Shown: piece after piece, positions 6,953-16,306 of the stretch
How positions within the stretch are numbered: the first letter of the stretch is position 1
How the letters are laid out: each line of letters opens with the position of its first letter
NCBI GenBank assembly: GCA_030066985.1
Contig: JASJAN010000048.1
Location: 1-40,117, forward strand
DNA: 40,117 nucleotides
Direction: 5' to 3'
Source of the DNA: Desulfobacterales bacterium
Lineage (GTDB): Bacteria; Desulfobacterota; Desulfobacteria; Desulfobacterales; JAHEIW01
The notes under the pieces: generated by a model
What the model saw: the letters and a program-made list of their open reading frames with translations, nothing else
Told to the model about the DNA's origin: nothing
Databases searched by the model: none
Made by a program: the position numbers and the translations under genes

Positions 6953-9542
6953 AGACAACAATATTAACCAATTTATCCTTCACATAAATCACCTTTTTGA
7001 CCGTCTGGCCCTCGGTGAATTTTGCAACGCGCGGGTCTTCCAGTGCCTGCTTTTTGATTTTTTCTTCCGGTGTGTCGGTCGCCACCGAGAATTTACTGCG
7101 CAATTTGCCGTTTACCTGGATGACAATTAATACTTCATCTTTTTCAAGTGCCGCATCCAGATAAGTAGGCCACGGGGCAAGCAATACACTGGACGTCTTG
7201 CCCAGTGAATGCCACAACTCTTCAGCAAAATGAGGAACAATGGGTGCCATCAGCAGCGTCACTGATTCAATTGCCAACCGCATGACCGCAACGGCTTGTG
7301 GATCTTCTTCGGCTTTGTCAATGGCCGACATCATATTAAAAAGCTCCATAACGGCACTGATAGCGGTATTAAAATGGAAACGGTCCTCAATATCACGCGT
7401 GACTTTCATGATGGCTTGATGCGTTTTTTGGTAAAGCGACTTGACGGGCCCTTTCAGCGCATCGGGCGGCCCATTGTATGCAGCAATATCATTAACGCGA
7501 TCCATCCACGTTGCAGTCAAGCGCCATACGCGGTTTAAAAATCGATAGCCGCCTTCAACGCCTTGTTCGCTCCATTCCAGATCCCGCTCCGGCGGTGCCG
7601 CAAACAAACAAAAGAAACGGGTGGTGTCGGCGCCGTATTTTTCCAGAAGAATGTTCGGGTCAATCACATTCTTTTTTGATTTGGACATCTTTTCAACCCG
7701 GCCCACTACAACCGGCTGATCACACTGGGTGCAAAACCGTTGGCCATCTGTGACTTTGATTTCGTTTGGAAGCAGATAGCCATGCCGCTGGCAGGAAACC
7801 GTTTCTTTGCAAACCATTCCCTGAGTCAGCAGCCGCGTAAAAGGTTCTTTAAAACCGACCAGTCCCTGATCGTTCAAAACACGAGTGTAATAGCGCGAAT
7901 ATAGCAGATGCAAAATCGCATGCTCAACACCGCCGATATATTGATCCACCGGCATCCAGTAATCTACTGCTGCTTTGTCAAACATGCCGGTATCAAAATT
8001 CGGGCTACAGTAGCGGTCAAAATACCAGGACGATTCGACAAAGGTATCCATCGTGTCGGTTTCGCGGCGCGCATTCAGATCACCGCACTGGGGGCACTTC
8101 GTCTTTACAAATGCATCCAGCTCGGGCAACGGAGATTTGCCGCCTTCGAGCAGTTCAACGTCTTCCGGCAGTTTGACCGGAAGATCTGAATCTGGTACCG
8201 GAACGACGCCACAAGTGCCACAATGGATAATTGGAATCGGGGCGCCCCAATAGCGTTGCCTGGAAATACCCCAATCGCGCAGTCGGAAACTGACTTCTTT
8301 TTGTCCCAGGTTATTTTTTTCCAGATAAGCAGCAATTCTATCCATTGCCGCTCTATTGTCCAAGCCGTCAAATTCACCGGAATTCACCATGATGCCGTCA
8401 CCGGTGTAAGCTTCAGTGAGACCATCTGCTGCCAAGTTTTGATCCGAAGGATTGACAACCAGCACGATGTCCAAGTCGTATTTTTTGGCAAAATCAAAAT
8501 CGCGTTGATCATGAGCAGGGACTGCCATCACCGCACCGGTCCCATATTCCATCAGGGCAAAATTGGCCGTATAAATCGGCATACGGGCACCGTTTAAAGG
8601 ATTGATACAATAGGCCCCGAGAAAAACCCCTTCTTTTTCATACTCCTCTAAGGCTCTGTCGGAACGGTCTTGCAGCGACATCCGCTCGACAAATTCCCTC
8701 ACAGGCGTTTCCTGGGGTGTGCCGCTTGCCAGCTGCAGCGTCAACGGATGCTCCGGTGCCAGACACATGAAAGTCGCACCAAAAACCGTATCGTGGCGGG
8801 TGGTAAATACCGGGATGACGATATCCTGATTGTCAACTTTGAAGCGTATTTCAGCGCCGTAGCTTTTGCCAATCCAATTCTTCTGCATGGTGATGACTTT
8901 TTCCGGCCATCCGGGCAATTGATCTGAATAGGTCAGTAAATCATCCGCATAATCGGTGGTTTTAAAAAACCATTGCGCTAATTTTTTTTGCCGCACCGCC
9001 TCCCCGCAGCGCCAGCACATGCCAGCTTCAACCTGTTCGTTAGCCAGAACCGTCTGGCACGATTGACACCAATTGACAAAGGACTCTTTGCGGTAGGCCA
9101 TTCCATTGGCATACATCTTGAGAAACAGCCACTGCTCCCAGCGATAATATTCGGGTCGGCAAGTGGCGATCTCTCGGTCCCAGTCGTAAGAGAAGCCTAA
9201 TTTTTTCAACTGCGCACGCATGGCATCGATGTTGGCATATGTCCATTTGGCGGGGTGGGTATTGTTGGCAATCGCCGCATTTTCAGCCGGCATGCCGAAT
9301 GCATCCCAGCCCATGGGATGCAAAACATTAAAACCGCGCATCCTTTTATAACGGGCAACGACATCACCGATGGTATAGTTGCGCACATGTCCGATATGGA
9401 TTTGCCCGGAAGGATACGGAAACATTTCCAACAGATAATATTTCTCCTTAGCCGGATCTTCTGTCACCTTAAACAGCTGATTGGACTCCCAATAAGCCTG
9501 CCATTTGGGTTCGATATGATGCGGATCGTATTTCGGGTTCAT
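6951..9542 (-). CDS. leuS: Leucyl-tRNA synthetase
   Basis: This is an 863-residue class I aminoacyl-tRNA synthetase that charges tRNA-Leu in the cytoplasm. The HIGH motif is at about 49-52 ([14 protein letters not shown]). Zinc-type cysteine pairs (CQSC, CWRC) and the editing domain CP1 ([25 protein letters not shown]) follow, then KMSKSKKNV near residue 600 and the C-terminal anticodon-binding and tRNA-tail domains. The start at 9542 ([19 protein letters not shown]) gives the usual length and has AGAGGTAGAGG upstream. A GTG 63 bases upstream is in frame but lacks a binding site and adds non-conserved residues. lptE lies downstream across a repeat element. Confidence 0.95.
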   Translation of the reverse strand: MNPKYDPHHIEPKWQAYWESNQLFKVTEDPAKEKYYLLEMFPYPSGQIHIGHVRNYTIGDVVARYKRMRGFNVLHPMGWDAFGMPAENAAIANNTHPAKWTYANIDAMRAQLKKLGFSYDWDREIATCRPEYYRWEQWLFLKMYANGMAYRKESFVNWCQSCQTVLANEQVEAGMCWRCGEAVRQKKLAQWFFKTTDYADDLLTYSDQLPGWPEKVITMQKNWIGKSYGAEIRFKVDNQDIVIPVFTTRHDTVFGATFMCLAPEHPLTLQLASGTPQETPVREFVERMSLQDRSDRALEEYEKEGVFLGAYCINPLNGARMPIYTANFALMEYGTGAVMAVPAHDQRDFDFAKKYDLDIVLVVNPSDQNLAADGLTEAYTGDGIMVNSGEFDGLDNRAAMDRIAAYLEKNNLGQKEVSFRLRDWGISRQRYWGAPIPIIHCGTCGVVPVPDSDLPVKLPEDVELLEGGKSPLPELDAFVKTKCPQCGDLNARRETDTMDTFVESSWYFDRYCSPNFDTGMFDKAAVDYWMPVDQYIGGVEHAILHLLYSRYYTRVLNDQGLVGFKEPFTRLLTQGMVCKETVSCQRHGYLLPNEIKVTDGQRFCTQCDQPVVVGRVEKMSKSKKNVIDPNILLEKYGADTTRFFCLFAAPPERDLEWSEQGVEGGYRFLNRVWRLTATWMDRVNDIAAYNGPPDALKGPVKSLYQKTHQAIMKVTRDIEDRFHFNTAISAVMELFNMMSAIDKAEEDPQAVAVMRLAIESVTLLMAPIVPHFAEELWHSLGKTSSVLLAPWPTYLDAALEKDEVLIVIQVNGKLRSKFSVATDTPEEKIKKQALEDPRVAKFTEGQTVKKVIYVKDKLVNIVV

Positions 9543-9893
9543 TGCCTCTACCTCTACCAGCCTGGATTCTTGTTCAGCAAAAAGTACCGAGGTCTTCCTT
9601 GCCACAAAATGATAACAATAGCAAGATAGTCCGTCAACTCAGCCTTATCGTGGGTCCCGAAAACGCTTGCCTTTGTCTGGTGATAAACCCCTTGTGTATC
9701 CAATCCAACAAACAGAAATCGTTTGACTTGTCATTGACAATTGCATATTCAGGCAATACGCTCGATAAAAGATTCGTGCGAACTGAAATGTTATCAAACC
9801 ATCATTCCATTATTTCAAAGCCGACCCGGCTTGTAGGCTTCGCGTGAGTTTTAGATATTCAATCGATGTTAGATATTAAAAGGCTTTATCTTT
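9543..9893. other. Divergent control region between leuS and rng
   Basis: No gene is seen in this 351-base gap. It must hold promoters for leuS (-) and rng (+). A candidate rng promoter is described separately at 9734-9762. No T-box-like or other structured leader was recognised upstream of leuS. Confidence 0.5.
9734..9762 (+). promoter_or_regulatory. Candidate promoter of rng
   Basis: TTGACA at 9734-9739 and TACGCT at 9757-9762 are separated by 17 bases. An overlapping alternative is TTGACT (9723-9728) with TATTCA (9746-9751). Either would give an mRNA leader of about 125-135 bases. Confidence 0.35.
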
Positions 9894-11369
9894 ATGGGAA
9901 TCAAAATACTCATTAACGCCATTGATCCGGAGGAATGCCGGGTCGCTGCAGTAAAAGCAAATAAACTGGAAGAGTTTTATGTTGAAAGCGCTGCCCAGGA
10001 AATTACCCAGAATAACATATACAAAGGAATTATTTCCCGAATAGAACCCAGCCTGCAGGCGGTCTTTGTAGATTACGGCGCCGAGCGGCACGGTTTCTTG
10101 CAACGCCATGAGATTCACAGTGACTATTTTCATGAAAGTGAGGACGGTGATCACTCGATTGAAAAACTGGTCCGCCGCGGACAAGAAGTCATGGTTCAGG
10201 TCACCAAAGAACCCTTCATGAAAAAAGGCGCCATGTTGACAACATATGTATCCCTGGCTGGCCGATATTTGGTCCTTATGCCCGGAAACGACAAACACGG
10301 CATCTCACGTAAGATTGCTGATGAAGATGAGCGCAATCGCCTCAAAGACCTGTTGGATAAATTAAAAATCCCCGAAGACTTCGGTCTCATTGTGCGCACC
10401 GTTGGGATCAATTGTACCAAAACCCTTTTGGCTCGCGATTTAAGGTATTTGCTGCGGCTTTGGAAAACCATAAAAAAAAGTGTAATGAAGGAAACTGCCC
10501 CTGCCCTACTCTATCGCGAAACGCATCTGGTTTTAAGGTCCATTCGCGATTACTTCACGCCAGAAGTGACCGAAATTCTAATTGATGACCCTTCAGTGTT
10601 TCAGGAAGTCAAAGATTTTATTAAAATAATTTCTCGCAAACACCACAAAATCGTTAAATTGTATAAAGGGGCCAAACCGATTTTTACCCAATTTGGCATC
10701 GAGAACCAGATCGCACCCATTTTCGAAAGCCGTATCAATCTGAAATCGGGTGGATCTATCGTCATCGAACAAACCGAAGCGCTGGTATCCATTGATGTCA
10801 ACTCTGGCAAATCCACCCATGAACGCTCGATTGAGAAAACTGCCTTCTTGACCAATCGCGAGGCGGCTGAAGAGGCTGCCCGACAATTACGGCTAAGAGA
10901 TCTGGGTGGCCTGATCGTCATTGATTTTATTGATATGCGCGAGCCCAAGAATCGCTCCGAAGTGGAACGCCATCTGCGACGTTTTGTCAGCGAAGACAAA
11001 GCCAAGACAAAGGTTGGTAAAATTTCAAGATTCGGATTGTTGGAAATGTCCCGCCAGCGAATCCGGCCTTCGATTGAATTTGGCAGTTACCATCCCTGTC
11101 GCCATTGTAAAGGTAAGGGCCTGGTCGCCTCAACAGAGACACTGGCCGTTGGGTTTCTTCGAAAACTCAGTTTAGAAACGCTTAAACCGGGTATTACCGC
11201 TGTTTTAGGGATCGTGCCCGTGGATGTAGCTGCTTATCTATTGAATAAAAAACGTAAAGAAATCGCTGAACTGGAAGAACGCCGCAATCTGAGTGTCAAC
11301 ATTGAAGGTGACCTATCAATGACCCCCGGAGATAGCAAGATTATCTATCAAGACCACAAGAAGCCCTAG
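9894..11369 (+). CDS. rng: Ribonuclease E/G family endoribonuclease (RNase G length)
   Basis: This 491-residue enzyme cleaves single-stranded AU-rich RNA and processes rRNA and mRNA. An S1 RNA-binding domain (about 38-120, YKGIISRIEPSLQAVFVDYG) is followed by a 5'-sensor/RNase H-like region. The DNase I-like catalytic core has D301 in SIDVNSGKS and D344 in IDFIDM, the two metal-binding aspartates. The zinc-link cysteines C402 and C405 (CRHCKGKG) are present. The length equals RNase G; the long disordered degradosome scaffold of RNase E is absent, so rng is preferred over rne. The start (ATGGGAATC) has only a weak AAAAGG upstream. Confidence 0.9.
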   Translation: MGIKILINAIDPEECRVAAVKANKLEEFYVESAAQEITQNNIYKGIISRIEPSLQAVFVDYGAERHGFLQRHEIHSDYFHESEDGDHSIEKLVRRGQEVMVQVTKEPFMKKGAMLTTYVSLAGRYLVLMPGNDKHGISRKIADEDERNRLKDLLDKLKIPEDFGLIVRTVGINCTKTLLARDLRYLLRLWKTIKKSVMKETAPALLYRETHLVLRSIRDYFTPEVTEILIDDPSVFQEVKDFIKIISRKHHKIVKLYKGAKPIFTQFGIENQIAPIFESRINLKSGGSIVIEQTEALVSIDVNSGKSTHERSIEKTAFLTNREAAEEAARQLRLRDLGGLIVIDFIDMREPKNRSEVERHLRRFVSEDKAKTKVGKISRFGLLEMSRQRIRPSIEFGSYHPCRHCKGKGLVASTETLAVGFLRKLSLETLKPGITAVLGIVPVDVAAYLLNKKRKEIAELEERRNLSVNIEGDLSMTPGDSKIIYQDHKKP

Positions 11370-11595
11370 CGCAAATAAGTTCGATATTGACAGCCTTGGT
11401 ATATTGCTGTATCTGGTGGCTCAATTTATCGATTGACCGCTTTTTATTGGAACCATCAACTTGCAATCCTTAAAAATTGCTCTAAATTTGATAGTATCCA
11501 GATCAGTGGTTTGCAAAGCCATTGACGCATGAAACAAGGGTCAAGACTAAAATTACAATGGACTGGATTGTATCGCAATTAGAGGAGGTATTATT

Positions 11596-11931
11596 TTGAT
11601 TGATATCGCTTATGCAATGGGTGGAGGAGCTGGCGGAGAGGGTGCTGCCGGATTTGGCGGGTTTATCCCGATCATCCTGATGTTCGTTATTTTTTATTTT
11701 TTGTTAATCCGACCCCAGCAAAAAAGACAAAAAGAGCACCGCAGTATGATATCCAGCTTAAAAAAAGGAGACCGGATTATTACGAGCGGAGGACTGCACG
11801 GTCGAATTACGGGAATTGATGATACGACGTTAACTCTGGAAATAGCGGACAAAGTCAGAGTTAAAGTTGCGCGCTCCAATGTATCAGCAATGTTTCAGCC
11901 GTCTTCACAGCCGCAACCGGAAAAAAAATAA
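11596..11931 (+). CDS. yajC: Preprotein translocase subunit YajC
   Basis: This 111-residue protein has one membrane helix (about 23-40, FIPIILMFVIFYFLLIRPQQ) and a basic cytoplasmic domain with KRQKEHRSMISSLKKGDRII and TSGGLHGRITGI, the YajC signature. YajC associates with SecDF and the holotranslocon. The start codon is TTG with a strong AGAGGAGG seven bases upstream. secD and secF follow, as in most bacteria, though with unusually long gaps (192 and 152 bases) instead of tight coupling. Confidence 0.93.
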   Translation: MIDIAYAMGGGAGGEGAAGFGGFIPIILMFVIFYFLLIRPQQKRQKEHRSMISSLKKGDRIITSGGLHGRITGIDDTTLTLEIADKVRVKVARSNVSAMFQPSSQPQPEKK

Positions 11932-12123
11932 CCGCAAATTTCGCAGTGGATTATTTTTAAATGCGATTGAGGACATCTTAAATGGTTGAATCGTTAAACG
12001 CCTTGCTGGAAATGGCTGTTTAGCAATTCAGCCATTTGTCTATTCAGCGGAGTCAATTGCGCTGCCCGCGGCAAGCTTGCCAAAGCACATGTGCCGCAGT
12101 AAGCCAAAAGCAGTGCTAAACAA

Positions 12124-13710
12124 ATGAGGAAATCACCATTGAAAAATTTTTCATGGAAAGTGGTTTTGGTGTTTGCGGTCATTGTTGCGGCGATCATATA
12201 TGTGCTGCCAACCTTGGCGCCGGATTTATGGCCTCACAAACAGATAAATCTTGGGCTGGACCTTCAGGGAGGGATGCACTTGGTGCTGGAAGTTGACACC
12301 GCCAAGGCTGTCGATGGTCAAGTTGAACGCATTACACAAGAAATTCGAGACCAGCTTCGCAATGAGCGGCTTCGCGGTGTCTCATTGGACCGCACAGAAG
12401 GAAATAAAATTACCGCCAGCATTAAAGACCCCCAGATTGCTGATAAATTTAACACCCTGATTGAAGAAGAATTTGATCCACTCAAAAGTTCTCAAAAGTC
12501 AGAAGGCGGCCAAACCCAAATCGTGCTGCAGCTGCCGCCTGCTGAAGCCGAAAATGTTGAAAAGCTGGCGGTCGATCAGGCGTTGGAGACCATCCGCAAC
12601 CGCATAGACCAATTTGGTGTGGCCGAGCCCGATATCCGCCGTCAGGGACAAAGACGCATTTTAATCCAACTGCCGGGCATTCGAGATGCGGACCGGGCTA
12701 AAGATTTGATCGGCAGGACCGCGCTTCTGGAATTTAAACTGGTGGATGACACCCAGGATGTCAATACGGCCTTAAAGGGCAGTGTCCCCCCCGGCAGACA
12801 AATTCTCTATCGCGTGGAAACAGATACCGAAACCGGTGCCGTCACAAAAGTCCCCTTGCTGCTCAAAAAACGAACGCTTTTGACCGGTGCCAATCTGACC
12901 AATGCGCGGGTGGATTTTGATCAATTTAACATTCCTTTTGTGTCCATCAATTTTGATAAAAAAGGTGCCCGCGATTTTGAACGCATCACCGGTGAAAACG
13001 TTAATAAAAGATTGGCCATTGTTCTTGATGACACTGTGGCTTCAGCGCCCGTCATTCAAGAAAAGATTGCCGGCGGTCAGGCACGCATAACAGGCAACTT
13101 TAGTCTGGAAGAAGCCAAAGATCTCGCCATTGTGCTGCGGGCGGGTGCGCTTCCGGCACCGGTAAACATATTGGAAGAACGCACGGTGGGTCCATCGCTT
13201 GGAGCGGACTCTATTCGTAAAGGGCTGATTTCCATGTTAATCGGCGGCATTTTGGTGATCTTTTTTATGATTCTGTATTATAAGGGCGCCGGGTTGATTG
13301 CTGATGTAGCGCTGGTATTGAACATTGTTTTGATTGCAGCCGGTCTGGCGGCAGCCGGCGCAACCTTAACGCTCCCGGGAATTGCCGGTATTATTTTGAC
13401 GATCGGCATGGCGGTGGATGCCAATGTGATCATATTTGAGCGCATCCGGGAAGAATTGGCATTGGGGCGAACACCCCGGGCTGCAATTGACGCCGGCTTT
13501 AACCGCGCCACCTTGACGATTCTCGATGCCAATGTAACCACCTTGATTGCCGCCGTCGTCCTGTTCCAATTCGGAACTGGACCGGTCAAAGGATTTGCGG
13601 TAACCCTGAGTTTGGGTGTCATCGCCAGTATGTTCACAGCCCTGGTGCTGTCGCGTTTGATATTTGACACCATATTGGCTGGACGCAAAGTAAAGACATT
13701 AAGTATTTGA
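12124..13710 (+). CDS. secD: Protein translocase subunit SecD
   Basis: This 528-residue RND-type membrane protein forms SecDF with SecF and uses the proton gradient to help pull secreted proteins across the inner membrane. Helix 1 (about 12-30) is followed by LGLDLQGGMHLVLEVD, a periplasmic P1 domain (about 35-340) and five further helices, including the GPSLGADSIRKG and AVDANVIIFERIREEL motifs. The ATG at 12124 has no ribosome binding site. A TTG at 12139 is eight bases after AGGA and would give a protein starting MKNFSWKVV, so it may be the real start. Its gap to secF is 152 bases. Confidence 0.94.
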   Translation: MRKSPLKNFSWKVVLVFAVIVAAIIYVLPTLAPDLWPHKQINLGLDLQGGMHLVLEVDTAKAVDGQVERITQEIRDQLRNERLRGVSLDRTEGNKITASIKDPQIADKFNTLIEEEFDPLKSSQKSEGGQTQIVLQLPPAEAENVEKLAVDQALETIRNRIDQFGVAEPDIRRQGQRRILIQLPGIRDADRAKDLIGRTALLEFKLVDDTQDVNTALKGSVPPGRQILYRVETDTETGAVTKVPLLLKKRTLLTGANLTNARVDFDQFNIPFVSINFDKKGARDFERITGENVNKRLAIVLDDTVASAPVIQEKIAGGQARITGNFSLEEAKDLAIVLRAGALPAPVNILEERTVGPSLGADSIRKGLISMLIGGILVIFFMILYYKGAGLIADVALVLNIVLIAAGLAAAGATLTLPGIAGIILTIGMAVDANVIIFERIREELALGRTPRAAIDAGFNRATLTILDANVTTLIAAVVLFQFGTGPVKGFAVTLSLGVIASMFTALVLSRLIFDTILAGRKVKTLSI

Positions 13711-13862
13711 CACGATATTTCGTTCAAGCAGCTCAACGATTCATTCTGTGAGGCCACCAGATTCAATGCCTATGCGCAAATGACGTGATTTACGCATAAC
13801 CCATAACGATCAAGACAGCAGCGCGCTTTAGGCGCAATGCAAATATTGAAAGAGACAGCGCC

Positions 13863-14903
13863 ATGCGGTTCATAAAACCTGACATTAACGTTGATTTCAT
13901 CGGCAAAAAAAAGATCGCCTTTTTTCTGTCTATTGCCTGTGTTGCCATAAGCCTTTTATCGCTGATCTTTCACGGCGGCCCCAGACTCGGTATTGATTTT
14001 GCCGGTGGCACCCTGGTGCAGATCAAATTTACCTCACCAGTTCAAATTGATGATATTCAAACCGGTCTGAATACAATTGGTCTGGGCAAGTCATCTGTGC
14101 AGCAATTCGGCCAAGATATTGACAATGAATTTCTCATCCGAACAGAAATTTCCTACGGCAGCGGTGAAGGTTTCAGCTCAGATTTGAAAAAAGCGCTGGC
14201 AGATTCAACTCAAAAAGAAGTGGAAATTCGACGGGTAGAAATGGTGGGTCCCCAGGTGGGAAAAGACTTACGCGAAAAAGCATTGTTTGCCATTTTTTAT
14301 GCCTTGCTGTTTATCACCATCTACATATCCGGACGATTCGAACTGAAATGGATATTGAGCGGAGTGGTTGCAGCCGCCCTGATAGGAGCCGTTTATCTTT
14401 TCGATCTGTTTAACGTCAGCATCCCATTTTTAATCGGTGCCGCCCTAATCGTTACGCTTGTGGTTTTCTGGTTTCTTGAGCTCAAATACGCTATGGGCGC
14501 TATCGTCGCCTTGATGCACGATGTAATTATTACCGTTGGGATCTTTTCGATATTCGACAAGGAATTCACGCTGCCGATTATCGCTGCGCTGTTGACCATC
14601 GTCGGATACTCGCTAAATGATACGATTATCGTATTTGACCGCATCCGTGAAAACCTGAAAAAATTCCACAAAAAGCCGCTGGCATTTATCGTCAATCGAT
14701 CCATTAACGAAACGCTGAGCAGGACAATTTTAACCTCACTGACAACCCTTATGGTCGTCGTAACCTTATTTGTCCTCGGCGGAGGTATCATTCACGATTT
14801 TGCGTTCGCGCTGATCATCGGTGTTCTGGTGGGCACGTATTCATCTGTTTATGTCGCAAGCCCAATTTTACTGGCCTGGCAGGGGCGCAGCAAAAAGAAA
14901 TGA
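13863..14903 (+). CDS. secF: Protein translocase subunit SecF
   Basis: This 346-residue partner of SecD has helix 1 (about 18-37), LGIDFAGGTLVQIKF, a small periplasmic domain up to about 135, and a five-helix C-terminal block with GYSLNDTIIVFDRIRENL, the SecF D4 motif. The end ASPILLAWQGRSKKK is typical. It acts in the inner membrane in protein export and membrane protein folding. The ribosome binding site is weak (GAGA 10 bases before the ATG). A hairpin with a U-tract follows at 15049. Confidence 0.94.
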   Translation: MRFIKPDINVDFIGKKKIAFFLSIACVAISLLSLIFHGGPRLGIDFAGGTLVQIKFTSPVQIDDIQTGLNTIGLGKSSVQQFGQDIDNEFLIRTEISYGSGEGFSSDLKKALADSTQKEVEIRRVEMVGPQVGKDLREKALFAIFYALLFITIYISGRFELKWILSGVVAAALIGAVYLFDLFNVSIPFLIGAALIVTLVVFWFLELKYAMGAIVALMHDVIITVGIFSIFDKEFTLPIIAALLTIVGYSLNDTIIVFDRIRENLKKFHKKPLAFIVNRSINETLSRTILTSLTTLMVVVTLFVLGGGIIHDFAFALIIGVLVGTYSSVYVASPILLAWQGRSKKK

Positions 14904-15048
14904 ACAACACCCAGTGGCATTTATCACCATCCAAAACCGACAGTTATTCTTGGCAATCCATATAACAGCGGAATATCGAATTGACATTGAGATGAACAGA
15001 CTTTAAAATTAAACCAGAAATATGACCATTAGCCTGCGCCTGACCATT

Positions 15049-15070
15049 CCCCCTTTCACAGGGGGTTTTT
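15049..15070 (+). terminator. Intrinsic terminator between secF and dprA
   Basis: CCCCC (15049-15053), a 7-base loop, GGGGG (15061-15065) and TTTTT (15066-15070) form a compact terminator-like hairpin. It ends only six bases before the dprA start codon, so it would stop the secDF transcript. In read-through RNA it would also sit over the dprA ribosome binding region. Confidence 0.65.
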
Positions 15071-15076
15071 AACGAG

Positions 15077-16192
15077 ATGGATAAACTTCTACCGTGGCTT
15101 TGTCTAAAACAGGTTTCCGGCATCGGCAACCACTTGTTCAAGCGCTTGATAGAAAGGTTCGGATCACCGCAGCGTGTTTTCCAGACGACCGCGCAAACGC
15201 TTTTGGAAGTTGAGGGTATATCACAGCATCTGGCATCGGCTATTCTGAAATTCAAAGCACCCGAATGGATTGCGGCAGAGCTTGATCGCATTCGCCAAAA
15301 AGGTTACACGGTGGTCTGCTTAACAGATGCGTCCTATCCGTCGTTGCTAAGGGAAATTCCGGATCCGCCGCCACTTCTGTATGTCTGCGGCAACCTTGAA
15401 GGCACGCACAAAAACATTGCTGTCGTCGGCTCGCGTCATGCAACCGCATACGGCATCTCGGCCACACAGAAACTGTGTGCAGATCTGACGGCATTTGATT
15501 TATCGATCGTTAGCGGTATGGCATTGGGAATTGATACAGCTGCCCACCAGGGCGCTCTGGCGGGAAAAGGCACAACCGTTGCTGTACTGGGCAGTGGTTT
15601 CAACCACATATATCCGGCTGAAAACCGGAGACTGTTCAAACGCATATCGGAAACAGGTGCAGTCATTACAGAATTTGCATTGGACACAAAACCTGAACCG
15701 CATAATTTTCCAATTCGCAACCGGATCATCAGCGGAATGAGTTTGGGGACTGTCGTTGTTGAGGCCTCTCGTAAAAGTGGGTCATTGATCACGGCGCGGC
15801 TTGCAGCCGAACAAAACAGAGAGGTTTTTGCCGTCCCGGGAAGTATCCACTCGTTTAAGAGCACCGGTACCCATACCCTGATCAAACAGGGCGCAAAATT
15901 GGTAGAAAACGCCCAAGACGTTCTTGAGGAACTCACAGCGTATCTGGCGCCAGCGCCAAAGCCGGCGCAACCCAAACCAAATGCTATCACCGAAATGATA
16001 GCCTCACTGGCACCTGAAGAAATGGAGCTGTATAAGATTCTCGGCCCTTATCCGGAGCATATCGATGCCATTGTCCGCAAAACAAGCATTGAACCGGGCA
16101 AACTGCTCAGCCTGTTGTTGCAATTAGAACTTAAAGGTATGGTGCAACAGCTACCGGGCAAGCTTTTTGCTATTTCGGAGCCCAAACCTTAA
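15077..16192 (+). CDS. dprA: DNA-processing protein DprA/Smf
   Basis: This 371-residue DprA protein loads RecA onto incoming single-stranded DNA during natural transformation and is also widespread in non-competent bacteria. It has an N-terminal helix-hairpin-helix/SAM-like region (1-70). A Rossmann-like DprA core follows (about 105-300) with IAVVGSRHATAYG, SGMALGIDTAAHQGAL, TVAVLGSGFNHIYP and FPIRNRIISGMS. A C-terminal winged-helix (DML1-like) domain covers about 318-371. The length is normal. The ribosome binding site (ACGAG) is poor and lies next to a terminator hairpin, which suggests low or regulated expression. topA follows 115 bases later, a very common pairing. Confidence 0.93.
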   Translation: MDKLLPWLCLKQVSGIGNHLFKRLIERFGSPQRVFQTTAQTLLEVEGISQHLASAILKFKAPEWIAAELDRIRQKGYTVVCLTDASYPSLLREIPDPPPLLYVCGNLEGTHKNIAVVGSRHATAYGISATQKLCADLTAFDLSIVSGMALGIDTAAHQGALAGKGTTVAVLGSGFNHIYPAENRRLFKRISETGAVITEFALDTKPEPHNFPIRNRIISGMSLGTVVVEASRKSGSLITARLAAEQNREVFAVPGSIHSFKSTGTHTLIKQGAKLVENAQDVLEELTAYLAPAPKPAQPKPNAITEMIASLAPEEMELYKILGPYPEHIDAIVRKTSIEPGKLLSLLLQLELKGMVQQLPGKLFAISEPKP

Positions 16193-16306
16193 ACAATGGG
16201 AAATGGGGTTCCATCTTCACCGAGACATTCGACCCAATCTTAATTGGGCAACCAATCCTTAACCGCTGGCAACCTACAGATATGGGATTGAGTACAAGGA
16301 GAGATC

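Noticed and set aside
9543-9605. Upstream in-frame GTG start for leuS
   Set aside because: There is no ribosome binding site, and the added 21 residues precede the normal LeuRS N-terminus.
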